Shown: piece by piece, positions 1 through 9,203 of the stretch
Numbering within the stretch: the stretch's first letter is position 1
How the letters are laid out: every line of letters starts with the position of its first letter
Assembly (NCBI GenBank): GCA_036925085.1
Contig: JAUPFP010000009.1
Span: forward strand, 303,501 to 367,500
Length of the DNA stretch: 64,000 bases
Direction: 5' to 3'
Source: Brachycybe producta
Taxonomy: Eukaryota > Arthropoda > Diplopoda > Playtdesmida > Andrognathidae
Position numbers and translations under genes: made by a program
The notes under the pieces: generated by a model
Told to the model about the DNA's origin: nothing
What the model saw: only the letters and a program-made list of their open reading frames with translations
Databases searched by the model: none

Positions 1-1053
1 CTTCTTTACGTTGAAGAGTTCGAAGATATTGCAATTGCCCACCAGTGGAACCCCATGCAGCGATGCAGTCACTTTACTGGTCTCCTTCGGAAGCGAGCAA
101 TCAAATGGCTGGCTCATTTTCGTTTGGAATATGGCAAAATAAATTGGCCAATGATGTGTAATAGGAAATAATGAATTTCTTTTACCTGACCAGAAAGTGA
201 GAATGAAAAACAAGCTGGCCTCAAGGACCCAAAAAGATAACGAAACTTTTAAGATCTATGTGGAGGAGTATGCAGAGATGTATCGAAGGATCCATCCCCA
301 AGATGACGACTCTTTGCTGATTTCGAGCCTGAGGAAGAGTCTACTACCATCTCTCAAGCAGTACCTGTTCGGCACGCCGAAGGACAACCTTTACGACTTC
401 ATGAAGTTTTCTGCCCAGACGAAGGGAGAGCTGATAGAAGAGATGTTGATGTACAAGACAACTACTGGTAACCAGCCGGCCTAGCAGCCTCAGCAACCAA
501 AGCAGCAACAGCAACAACAGAAGAAACAGACGTGGATGAACAAGAACACGGCCATATCTGAAAAGACACAGGACACCAACATGAACCAAGATGGTGGATC
601 AAGACCACAGCAGAGAAGGAAATCTATTGGCCCACTCATCTGTTACCAGTGTCAGGAGCCTGGACACCGAAACTTAAGAAGGAAGAGAACAAGACGACTC
701 CACCAACTCCTGTCAATAGAGTTGATGAACCGTCGAAAATGACACCGAAAACCATCTGCAAAAACGAAATCCATGTTATACCAAATGGAATGAAGATGGA
801 GCCTGTATTGATTAATAACCAAACGCATTATTTTCATTTTGATAACCACCAGAAGGCTTTAAACTACAAAGGGTGCCAAAGTAGTGACACCTTGAAAAGA
901 TGTCAAAGATAGCCCACAAGAAAAGGAATCATCGAAACCTAGTGAAGTGGACATCCAGGTTCAACGGGACCAGATATCAAAGGAATCTATTGGGAAGGCT
1001 GCAATCAACCATGCGGAGATGTCCCCAGGTCTGAGTAGCCCATGCCGAAATCC
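1..1053 (+). pseudogene. Gypsy-0: decayed gag (capsid and nucleocapsid)
   Basis: Remnant of a Ty3/Gypsy gag. From base 1 one frame reads a capsid-like segment with the pattern of the retrotransposon gag family (FEDIAIAHQW, then a leucine/arginine-rich helix and IKWL). It stops near 178 and resumes in another frame at 197-484 with a helix-rich capsid C-terminal part. A zinc-knuckle start (CYQCQEPGH) follows at about 636-670, in a third frame, and its last cysteine is lost. There are at least two frame breaks. The sequence ends where the Gypsy-1 LTR begins. The matching pol remnant resumes at 11,957 in the same orientation, so I read both as one old element that was split; protease and most of RT are missing. 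Confidence 0.75.
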
Positions 1054-1986
1054 TGTAACGACCCAACTTGGTCCCTACAATGACCCCGATAAATTTCCCC
1101 AACTTACCGGGACTTGATCCCCTCCAGACGGGTCGAAGCGCGGGTCAACCCTCCTCTTGCCCATCAGCGTCACGGGTAGCGCCGATCGGAGGATCCTCCC
1201 CGAGGATCGACAGTCGAGTGGCCGCCAAAACGCCCACGAAGCACAGACGCAAAAACTTACTGCCAACTGGCTCCTACGGGGACGGGACCGTCCCCGTAGC
1301 CGCCTCTCCCACGGTGTTCCTTGGGATGTGCCGGCTCCGCGGAGCCACCCACGACGGACACGACGAAAGACCACGCCGCCACGCCGAGAATATCACGGTA
1401 GAACACCGGTTCTACCGCGAGCCGACACGAGTACTGGCCGACAAAGGTCGGAGAAGGACGGTGGTGTTGCCCCAAACCGGCGACCCACCCTCCCGCGGTA
1501 ACTCCCCAAATAAACGACACGACACACAAAGTAAGTGATGAATAAGTGCTTTAATTCTACACTTACGATGAGTAAATGACAAAAATGATGACAGTGGTAT
1601 TTACAAGCAAAGGGCTGGTCCGATTGACCAGCCCAAAGGCACTTTATACAAGCCCACAAAGCCCAAAAGGCAAAACAAAGACGAAAAGATGCACTGGCCA
1701 GTGGAGGTCTCCTTGACCTCCACCCACAGGTCTAGTCTCTCTTGAAGCCTACAACCAACTGCCCAGATCCTGTGGTTGACTAGGCCACAGGAAACCTCCA
1801 GGCAACTCCACCTGGAGGGGACAGAGGTCACATCTGACCTCTCACCCATAGACTTCATGGTGAGAGGTCTGCTGGCACCAAAATGGCGTCCGTCCTAACA
1901 GCCTACTGTAGCTGTCAGGCAGACCACCATAGGGAAATTCGTCTGCTCAATCAAAATTTAAAAATTGAGCAGACCAGATTGTCACA
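1054..1986 (-). repeat. Gypsy-1 3' LTR (933 bp)
   Basis: On the minus strand it starts TGTGACAATCTGG next to the PPT and ends GGGTCGTTACA, giving TG...CA ends. A TATAAAG box lies at about 1,642-1,648 on the minus strand. The start and end resemble those of the Gypsy-2 LTR (TGTGACAACCC...TTACA), but the middle differs. With no 5' LTR in the window, age cannot be judged from LTR divergence. Partial relatives of this LTR occur at 46,045 and 53,190. Confidence 0.8.
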
Positions 1987-2003
1987 ATCCTCTCAACTTC
2001 CCT
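1987..2003 (-). other. Gypsy-1 polypurine tract
   Basis: The minus strand reads AGGGAAGTTGAGAGGAT directly before the LTR start. Gypsy-2 has the same string at the same place. It would prime plus-strand DNA synthesis. Its 11-base core AAGTTGAGAGG also occurs twice inside pol. Confidence 0.8.
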
Positions 2004-2063
2004 GTTCCGTCTCGGGAACAGGTCAGTCGAGCCAGCCAGGATTGCTCCCCGAACCTGACCTTC

Positions 2064-2700
2064 TTAGGGTCTGGACGGCTTCTCTGGCGGTGTCGCGAAA
2101 GTGGAGCCCATCCACTCCGCAGCCCACCGACGTGCCCACCACAAGCACATCTGGGTGTTAAGCCACCCAAAACCAGTATCGAAGACCGTCCCCCTAAGAC
2201 GGCTTTCCTCCAGGGCTCGGAATTCCTCGAAAGGAATATCCTGGAGTTGCGGACGCGTGCGAGGCGTCCGACTTGTTAGGAGGTCCACCAGGGCAACCGC
2301 GGGCTCGGTCTTGCACCCTGGTAGAGGCTCAGTAATAAACTGTCCAGCCATACCTCCTAAGTCGCATCCCAGCAAACGTTAGATGAATGGGGCTGCACGC
2401 CGGGCTAGACAAACTATCCCGGCATCTAGCCCCACCACATCCAGAATTGCAAACGTTTGCTGGACCGGGTTTACGACCATTACCACTGGAAAAATTCCAC
2501 AACCAAACGCCACCACATGGTGCATGTTGTACGGCGGTAGCCTTGCTACCCACGGTTCTGGAAGTGGCTCATCCAGACGGTAGTAGCCGTGGTATTGGCA
2601 ACCCTCCATTCCCGGCTGGTCCTGCCAGAGACCAAGCCGGTTATTCAGATACACCTCTGCATTTGAATACGGGGGCAATGCGCCAATATGCCGTCCCTCG
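2064..2700 (-). pseudogene. Gypsy-1 ORF3, conserved C-terminal domain
   Basis: Two adjacent reading frames (2,678-2,379 and 2,375-2,064) encode a compact domain of about 190 residues that ends the post-pol protein. Landmarks are [16 protein letters not shown], a hydrophobic FPVVMVVNP stretch, LLTSRT, PQLQDI, SRLRGT and CLWWARRW. Gypsy-2 has the same landmarks in the same order at 39,520-40,090. I recognise no family. There is no signal peptide and no membrane segment, so it is not an ordinary envelope protein even though it lies at the env position. One frame break near 2,377 splits it, and another near 2,700 separates it from the N-terminal part. Confidence 0.6.
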
Positions 2701-2741
2701 GCCTCAGGCCTAGGGGATGTTGACGTTTCGGTCCTAGGGTA

Positions 2742-5030
2742 TCAAATACCCTGCCGCCATGGACCGGAGAGAAGGGTGTACCCCCACTGGGGGTCACGTC
2801 TTGTGGGAACACTGACTCCTGCAACCGAGGTTCCTTCGCCCTTAGGTGAGGGCAAAGTCACACGGTGCAGGGTTCCCACTGCTCGAACCCGCAGGCTCGA
2901 GACCGCATCCACCTTCGGGGAGGATGGAGGCATGCCGACCAAAACGTCGTGCATCGACCTACCATCCATCCGCGCTGCCTCAAAGGGACGGGTATGGACC
3001 GGTTGACTCCCGGCCGGCATGCTTGCCTGAGCACACCGGGACTCCTCCTTTTCCGCCACGACGCCTCTAGTTTCGGCTCCCTGGCGTGTACTACTGGACT
3101 GTGTCGGACTCCCCTTCCTCTCACGCTTGGACTTTTTACGGTCCTTTTTCTTTTTCTTTTTCTTCCCGTGAGATGAAGGTTGACCATGCGTCTTGTCAGA
3201 CTTAACTGACCCCGACGACTTACTGGGACGATCAGGCTTAGGCGGGTGGTTAGCCCCCTTTGCCTTCTCGGACTCCTTCTTCGAAGGTTTTCCGGCCGGA
3301 GCCGTACTCTTCTTCGTAGAAGTGCCCTTAGCCGAAGCGACAGCCGATGATGATTGTCCGGAAACAAATCTTCCTCGACAATCCCGAAAGAGAGACTTCT
3401 CCTTCGGTGCAAGAGTCGGCTGACTCTTGCCACCAGTAGCTTTGGCTTCCGCACCATGGGCTGGTGCACTAGAAGCGTGCATCGCCTCCCTCTCGGCGAT
3501 TCGCTTCTGGCCAGCGATGGTCGTGGCGCTCGCAATAGGCGGGATGCCACGACCGACAGGAGGTTCCCCTGTTTTGAGCGGACTCCGGGCGGGCATTCCC
3601 TGCAGGGGAGGGAACTCTGCAGCCCGGCGCTCAAACTCCTGCCGCTCACCTGCACCGACCGCACGAGCGATCTGTCGGTGCAAGCTCGCTGCTTGAGCCT
3701 GAAGCCGTTTGAGCTTGTCCTCCAAGCTCTCGGGTTTCCGAGGTTCGAAGGCCTTTCCTCGACCGGAGGACCTGGCCTTCTTGTCCCGCGAGCTTTCAGC
3801 CACTGGTGGGGTGCGAGGGCGGGACCTTTTTTGTCCCTTGCCACCACCACCACTCACAGATTTTCCCGTTTTACCGGGAGCGGGTACTGGAGGCTGGGTA
3901 GCCTTCTTCTCCGCTCGCCGGTCCCTCTTCGGGTTGTCCGACTGCCAGCCGGAGTGGCCAGCTACTGCCTCGGGCGGACCCGATCCAGCAGCCGGTTTCT
4001 CTGGCCAAGCAGCCCCTGAACAACTGTCAGGGCGGGCGAGAGTCTCTGCTCGAAGCCCCACAGCAGGCGTGAACTTCTTCAACGCCTCCTCCTTAGCTTT
4101 GAGCATTGCCTCTCTCTCTGCGAGAGCCTTGGCTCTGGCAGTGATCCGTGCGGCTCCGGACTTCTTCTTGCACTTCTTTGCGCCGTCCTTCCTCACCTGC
4201 ACGGTGGGAATCTCCCCGATGAAGTATCGACGGTCCCCAACCAGGAAGCCACCTTCCTGGACCATGTCCCATCTAGCTTCATCCAACCGATCCAAGCGGC
4301 CTTCTTCTTCGGTCAAGGACACAGCCACGGCCTCCAAAGACATTGGATCGGCGGGAAGAACTCCGGGGGATCCCATCCCAGACGGTTTACCCTCGGAGGC
4401 CGAACTACTCCCGTCAGACTCCGAAGAGCCCTCTGAAGAGGCGTTACGGCTCCGCCACTGCCTGGAGGCGTCAGCCACCGAATCAACGGTGGTTTCGACC
4501 TCCATCTCCGTGTCGATGACTAAGGACGCTCCCAAAGAGACGTCCTCACTGTCCTCGACCACCCTAGACCAATCTAGGAGGTCTCGAACAGCCGGAGACC
4601 CGGGTTCCGGGGTACTAGTGGTTACCACACCGGTAGCCACTTTCCCACCATCAACACCCGCTTCTGCAGGCTCTCCAACCGGGGAAACAACCGCCGCCAC
4701 CGACTGAACGGTGGTAGCAGCCGTATCCCTGGAGGGAGACTGCAGGTATCTGCCCCAGAAGGCTCCGACACCGGTCGGAGTCGACTGGACAGACCCCGGA
4801 CCTTCCACGGCCTCTGCCGCCAGGGAATCAACTGATTTCACGGTAGCGTCAGCCGTTTCCGGTCCGCTAGATGATGGGGAGCCCTCCGATCCCGACTCCA
4901 ACAGCCTTGCATATCCAGGATGCAGCGGGCTGAGGGAGGGGGACCGTCGGCCACTCCCGTCGCCTTCCTCCTTCTCCTTTTCCGTGGTGGAACTATCAAA
5001 CAGGGAACCTAGGAAACAGGGACCTATCAA
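2742..5030 (-). CDS. Gypsy-1 ORF3, N-terminal and central part (762 codons)
   Basis: Open frame of 762 codons between pol and the 3' LTR. About the first 240 residues are acidic and Ser/Glu-rich. A basic helical segment follows (KKCKKKSGAARITARAKALA, then AEREAMLKAKEEALKKF), then Pro/Gly/Ser-rich linkers, a second helix (LEDKLKRLQAQAASLHRQI), Lys-rich runs including KKKKKKK, and a conserved DGRSMHDVLVG block. Low complexity and basic charge suggest a mostly disordered nucleic-acid-binding or nuclear protein; that is inference. Gypsy-2 carries the same blocks in the same order but broken. It looks like no gag, pol or env product known to me. Start taken as the first ATG, just past the hairpin region. 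Confidence 0.65.
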   Translation of the reverse strand: MIGPCFLGSLFDSSTTEKEKEEGDGSGRRSPSLSPLHPGYARLLESGSEGSPSSSGPETADATVKSVDSLAAEAVEGPGSVQSTPTGVGAFWGRYLQSPSRDTAATTVQSVAAVVSPVGEPAEAGVDGGKVATGVVTTSTPEPGSPAVRDLLDWSRVVEDSEDVSLGASLVIDTEMEVETTVDSVADASRQWRSRNASSEGSSESDGSSSASEGKPSGMGSPGVLPADPMSLEAVAVSLTEEEGRLDRLDEARWDMVQEGGFLVGDRRYFIGEIPTVQVRKDGAKKCKKKSGAARITARAKALAEREAMLKAKEEALKKFTPAVGLRAETLARPDSCSGAAWPEKPAAGSGPPEAVAGHSGWQSDNPKRDRRAEKKATQPPVPAPGKTGKSVSGGGGKGQKRSRPRTPPVAESSRDKKARSSGRGKAFEPRKPESLEDKLKRLQAQAASLHRQIARAVGAGERQEFERRAAEFPPLQGMPARSPLKTGEPPVGRGIPPIASATTIAGQKRIAEREAMHASSAPAHGAEAKATGGKSQPTLAPKEKSLFRDCRGRFVSGQSSSAVASAKGTSTKKSTAPAGKPSKKESEKAKGANHPPKPDRPSKSSGSVKSDKTHGQPSSHGKKKKKKKDRKKSKRERKGSPTQSSSTRQGAETRGVVAEKEESRCAQASMPAGSQPVHTRPFEAARMDGRSMHDVLVGMPPSSPKVDAVSSLRVRAVGTLHRVTLPSPKGEGTSVAGVSVPTRRDPQWGYTLLSGPWRQGI

Positions 5031-6975
5031 CCATTAAAAATAAGTTTCTACCGTGGAAAAGTGAATTCCACGGGCTTTCACCGTGAGAATTCTCGTTTTC
5101 ACCGTCCAAAGTCAGTAATTCACGGTCAAAACCATGTTTTACCTCCTTCATACGGTGACAACCACTTTTCCCCCTTTCGGAACCGGTAGGAATGGTATTC
5201 CACAGGGTTTCACCGTGCGAATCGCGGTTTCCACCGTCCAAAGTCGGTAAACCACGGTGAAAACCATGGCTGACAACCTTTGGACGGTGAAAACACCCTT
5301 TCACCGAGCTCCGACGGTTGGAAAGGGCATTGCACGGACTTCTACCGTGCCAAATGCCGTTATCACCGTCCAAAGTCGGCAATTCACAGTCGAAACCGTG
5401 TCTTACCGCCTTCGATCGGTGAAAACCACTCCCTGGCGGGCTTCTACCGTCCAAACACCGTCGAACTTGGGCCTTCCCAAGCGAAACGGCGCTCGGACAG
5501 GCTGAACCCGCCGGAAAAGTGCTTTCCATAGTGGCTTGGCCACCATGACAACAGTCATGGCGGCGAAACCACTCCCACCACGTGTGTATACGGTCATTGA
5601 CCGTAAAACACACCGTTAACAAATAAAAGAGAACTGCCAACAGGCAGGAGAAGGAAATTCCCTTAGAGGGACTTACTTTTTCTATGATGCCCTCTTTTTC
5701 CAGTTCTTGGTGGCCTCTTTGCCGGTGAATTGTGGTTCTTTTTAACCCACGTGTGGCTGGCATTTGTTGTTTGATAGATTTACAAACAATATGGCGCCTA
5801 GCCGCCAAATTCACCGTCTTAGCGGCTAATGGCCGTGCAGTAGCGGCTAAAACGTCATCAGCCGCCTCATGCACGGTCACCATGGAGATTTCACCGTCGT
5901 CTGCCTTTTTAGGGGCAGACACACGGTGAATTCTCCTACACCAAGACTGGAACTGGTGGGTAGAGACATTTACCGTCAATTCTCTTATATTGACGGTAAT
6001 TGGAGATCTCATGGAGGTTTTTACGGACGGATTTCCCCGTCCACGGACCGATTTTGTCGGACCTTTGGCGGGACACCTGGTGATGGGCCGCCCTTGGTTT
6101 CTACCGAAACCGTGGCGGGCCCCAAACACCGCAATGTCCGGCCGCCTCCTCTCCCAGCCGTCCGCCCACAGTAGCGGACCGCCAGATCTCTCCCACCACG
6201 ATAGGGATACCCAAAGAGTACCCCATACCGTGACACTCCCTATCCGAGGGTCGAACCCACTCACCTCAAACACCCTCGGTCTCCGCAAACAGAGATTATA
6301 ACGAAGAGGTGGGGGGTCATCTGCCTCGGAGTCGGTAGACTCCTGCGAAGAAACAGACTGTGGCTTTAGCGCCGGAGTCATTCCACTCCACGCCGAAGCC
6401 TCCGTGGCATCGCTGCCTGCATCGGAGGAGGTGTCAGAGACACCAAGTCCATCTTCCTCTCTCACAGTGCAGGTGGGTATATATGGCTTCAGGTTATCGA
6501 CATGAAACCGGTCGCGCACCTTCCGACCATACCCGTCTACGAATTCTATCTCGTAGACTAGGTCAGAATACCGTGCGACCACCGTACCCCTCTCAGCTTT
6601 ATAAGCCAAGCTCCATTTCTTCGCCTGACCGAGCTTCCCAGCCTGATCTCTAATCCACACCTGATCACCAGGCTGATACAGAGGAGGCTCTACACGGCCA
6701 GCGTCGTACCGCTCTTTCTGCCTTTTCTGAGCAGCCGTCAAACGTTGACGAGCCTGCTCTTCCACGGCTTGCTGGTCAGGCAAGTCGCGGACTGGACCGT
6801 TTGGAAGGAGGTTATCAATCTCCAACCGAGGCTCACGGCCAAACAACAACTGATACGGAGAGACCTGTGTACTCTCCGGGACAGCTGTGTTATAAGCCCA
6901 CACGGTGGGCCGTAATTTGTCCCACCAGTCACGCTGTTCCTTGAGGGGATCAAGGTACCGCTTGATGGTTTCCAT
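4996..6975 (-). CDS. Gypsy-1 pol end: integrase C-terminal part plus readthrough
   Basis: The first roughly 230 codons (6,975 to about 6,280) encode the end of the integrase core and its C-terminal region: [40 protein letters not shown], then a beta-rich GDQVWI...FHVDNLKPY domain and a YNLCLRRPR tail motif. They continue the integrase frame broken near 7,070. The frame stays open for about 400 more codons through a region unlike pol. That extension includes an APKKADDGEISM block shared with Gypsy-2 (about 37,470-37,510) and three in-frame 44-residue repeats in the palindrome-rich region, and it ends just inside ORF3. Whether the extension is translated is unknown. Confidence 0.7.
   Translation of the reverse strand: METIKRYLDPLKEQRDWWDKLRPTVWAYNTAVPESTQVSPYQLLFGREPRLEIDNLLPNGPVRDLPDQQAVEEQARQRLTAAQKRQKERYDAGRVEPPLYQPGDQVWIRDQAGKLGQAKKWSLAYKAERGTVVARYSDLVYEIEFVDGYGRKVRDRFHVDNLKPYIPTCTVREEDGLGVSDTSSDAGSDATEASAWSGMTPALKPQSVSSQESTDSEADDPPPLRYNLCLRRPRVFEVSGFDPRIGSVTVWGTLWVSLSWWERSGGPLLWADGWERRRPDIAVFGARHGFGRNQGRPITRCPAKGPTKSVRGRGNPSVKTSMRSPITVNIRELTVNVSTHQFQSWCRRIHRVSAPKKADDGEISMVTVHEAADDVLAATARPLAAKTVNLAARRHIVCKSIKQQMPATRGLKRTTIHRQRGHQELEKEGIIEKVSPSKGISFSCLLAVLFYLLTVCFTVNDRIHTWWEWFRRHDCCHGGQATMESTFPAGSACPSAVSLGKAQVRRCLDGRSPPGSGFHRSKAVRHGFDCELPTLDGDNGIWHGRSPCNALSNRRSSVKGCFHRPKVVSHGFHRGLPTLDGGNRDSHGETLWNTIPTGSERGKSGCHRMKEVKHGFDRELLTLDGENENSHGESPWNSLFHGRNLFLMVDRSLFPRFPV
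5040..6000 (-). repeat. Gypsy-1 palindrome-rich spacer with a 132-bp triplicate
   Basis: The word ACCGTCCAAAGTC starts at 5,101, 5,233 and 5,365, defining a unit of about 132 bp present three times. Palindromes are dense: 5,051-5,073, 5,063-5,092, 5,332-5,350, 5,531-5,543, 5,543-5,560, 5,590-5,604 and 5,972-5,997, mostly built from ACGGT/ACCGT words. The unit is a multiple of three and stays open in the pol frame. The composition resembles the hairpin array in the Gypsy-2 leader, but here it lies between pol and ORF3. Confidence 0.7.
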
Positions 6976-7067
6976 TACAGTTTTGTTCGTACGCTCTGTA
7001 AGCCCATTAGCTTGCGGATGGTACGCCGTCGTGAAGTGATGCGCTATGTTATAGCGCTCCCGGAACT

Positions 7068-9203
7068 TCAGCTGGAGAACTGGGACCCACGATCCGAGAC
7101 AAGAGCTTTCGGTGTGCCATACACCGAAAGGATCTCGTCCTTCAGAAATTTCACAACACAGGCGGCCGTGGCCCTTCGTACCACCCTTGCCACACCGTAA
7201 CGGGTGAAATAGTCAACCATGATTAGTACATAGGTGACTCCACCCACGGAGGCAGGAAACGGTCCAACGAAGTCCATTACCCAGGTATCAACTGGGTACT
7301 CCGGCACAATCGGTTGGAGAAATCCCTGACTTCGAGCGAACTGTCGCGCTCTCTGACACACCAAACATGACTTAACATATTCGGCAGTGTCCCGCTTCAT
7401 ACCGTTCCAGTAGAAGCGTGAGCGCAGTCTCTGGAAGGTCTTAAACATCCCGAAGTGACCAGCTTCGGGAATGTCATGTAGCTTCCTTAGACAGAAAGCC
7501 CGGCATGACTTTGGAACTACCAGAACAGTTCTCAACCGATCGTGGATGGACCTGATAGCAAACAACAAGTCATCTGCCACCACAAACTGGAACCGGAGGT
7601 TCGAGTTGGGGTCACGGAAGATTTCACTCTTCACTTTGGAGCACCAGCCATCGGCCTCTTGCTCCTTGACCCAATCCACCTCGGAACGGATGTGGTAAAT
7701 AACCTCACCTACATCGGCTTCGACGTATTCAGGTAAGGAAAGGTCCGCCACATCACGAACAGGATACCGACTCAAAGTGTCGGCATCCACGTGCAGTGTT
7801 CCCTTTCTATACTGAATCTTAAACCGGTACTCTTGAAGCTGCATCTGCCAACGCCCCAACCTGCCTTGCAGGTTTTTGGCTGTCTGCAGATAGCAAAGAG
7901 CATGGTGATCAGTTACGATCACGAACTCCCGGTTAAAGAGGTAAGGACGGAATTTACCCACGGCAAACATGACCGCCAAGCACTCCTGCTCGGTGACCGA
8001 ATACCGTGTTTCCGCTCCTTTCATGAGTCGGCTTGCGTAGGCCAGAACACGGGGGACACTGTCCTCCGGTAACTTCTGGTAGACCACGACTCCCAAGCCG
8101 TACCCACTAGCGTCGGTATGGATAATTACCTCACCACGAGGATCGTACATGGTGAGTACCGGCGCTTCGGTTAAAAATGCCTTTAACCGAGCAAACGCTA
8201 GATTGAACTGATCCGACCACTCGAAGGACACATCCTTCTTCGTCAGATCATGCAAAGGCCTTGCCACCTTGGCGAAGTCCTTGATGAACCTTTGATAGTA
8301 ACCGGCAAGTCCGAGAAAACTGCGGACGCCTGTCACCGTCGTCGGGACATCAAACTCCTGGACTGCCAGCACGAGATCCGGGTCCGGAACAACTCCCTCG
8401 GCACTCACTACGTGACCGAGATAACGTACTTTGTTAAAGCCAAAGAAACATTTCTTCGGCTGGAGTTTCAGCTCCGCCCCTCTTAACAGTCCAAGGACAG
8501 TGGAGTCTCTCTCGAGAAACTGCTCGAAAGTGTTCCCAAAGAGGATAATATCGTCCAGGTACACCAGACAAGTCTCCCACTTATGTCCTGCCAATAAGAG
8601 GTCTAGCGCTCTCTGCATGGTGGCTGGAGCATAACAAAGTCCGAAAGGCATTTTCCGGAACTCAAAGAGACCTTGAGAGAAAATTAATGCCGTTTTCTCA
8701 ACGTCTGGCTCAGCCATCCGAACCTGCCAGTAACCACTAGCCAGTTCCAAGGTAGCGAAGAACTTCGCACCGGCCAACGAGTCGAGCGCATCATCGATGC
8801 GAGGCAACGGATACTGATCCAGCTTTGTCTGGGCATTCAGTTTCCGGTAGTCCACACAAAAACGAACGCCACCATCCTTCTGGCGAACAAGCAAGATAGG
8901 GCTCGCGTAGGGACTACGCGAAGGTTGGATAACCCCTGCATCCAACATCTTCGCCTCCTCTTCTTTCTCGACTGCTCTGGCCGCTGGAGCGGTTCGACGC
9001 AATCCTTCTCGCACTGGAGGTTGCCCACCGGTGTCAATCGTATGTTCGACCAGAAAGGTTTCACCCAACTCTGTGAAGTCGAATGCAAAATGATCCCGGC
9101 ATGCCAGCAAGAACTCCCGAAGCTGTCTCGCCTCTTCAGGCTTCAGATTGGGACCAATCTTAAGACACTCTTCAAGAGTAGGAGCCGTCGCCACATTGAG
9201 CAC
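7068..9203 (-). CDS. Gypsy-1 pol: reverse transcriptase, RNase H, integrase
   Basis: 711 open codons. RT: the primer-grip side region (VIQPSRSPYASPILLVRQKD), FCVDYRKLNAQTKLDQYPLP with a catalytic Asp, [10 protein letters not shown] (usually LDLASGYWQ in Gypsy elements) and the active site YLDDI. RNase [34 protein letters not shown] and TDHHAL. Integrase: an HHCC zinc region (ending CLVCQRARQ) and the core Asp residues in MDFVGPF and SDRGSQF. The frame breaks at about 7,068, where the integrase core continues in another frame with the catalytic Glu region. Family, order and spacing are typical of Ty3/Gypsy. Apart from this break pol is nearly intact. Confidence 0.92.
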   Translation of the reverse strand: MLNVATAPTLEECLKIGPNLKPEEARQLREFLLACRDHFAFDFTELGETFLVEHTIDTGGQPPVREGLRRTAPAARAVEKEEEAKMLDAGVIQPSRSPYASPILLVRQKDGGVRFCVDYRKLNAQTKLDQYPLPRIDDALDSLAGAKFFATLELASGYWQVRMAEPDVEKTALIFSQGLFEFRKMPFGLCYAPATMQRALDLLLAGHKWETCLVYLDDIILFGNTFEQFLERDSTVLGLLRGAELKLQPKKCFFGFNKVRYLGHVVSAEGVVPDPDLVLAVQEFDVPTTVTGVRSFLGLAGYYQRFIKDFAKVARPLHDLTKKDVSFEWSDQFNLAFARLKAFLTEAPVLTMYDPRGEVIIHTDASGYGLGVVVYQKLPEDSVPRVLAYASRLMKGAETRYSVTEQECLAVMFAVGKFRPYLFNREFVIVTDHHALCYLQTAKNLQGRLGRWQMQLQEYRFKIQYRKGTLHVDADTLSRYPVRDVADLSLPEYVEADVGEVIYHIRSEVDWVKEQEADGWCSKVKSEIFRDPNSNLRFQFVVADDLLFAIRSIHDRLRTVLVVPKSCRAFCLRKLHDIPEAGHFGMFKTFQRLRSRFYWNGMKRDTAEYVKSCLVCQRARQFARSQGFLQPIVPEYPVDTWVMDFVGPFPASVGGVTYVLIMVDYFTRYGVARVVRRATAACVVKFLKDEILSVYGTPKALVSDRGSQFSS

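Noticed and set aside
1068-1538. 156-codon frame in the Gypsy-1 LTR
   Set aside because: It lies within the GC-rich LTR end, the opposite strand is also open, and it resembles no protein.
3354-4707. Long plus-strand frames opposite Gypsy-1 ORF3
   Set aside because: ORF3 on the other strand is longer and matches Gypsy-2 in sequence. The plus-strand frames are shadows in GC-rich DNA.
2742-5030. ORF3 as a host gene (Lys/Ser-rich nuclear protein)
   Set aside because: It lies between integrase and the PPT/LTR of a Gypsy element and has a counterpart at the same place in a second element.
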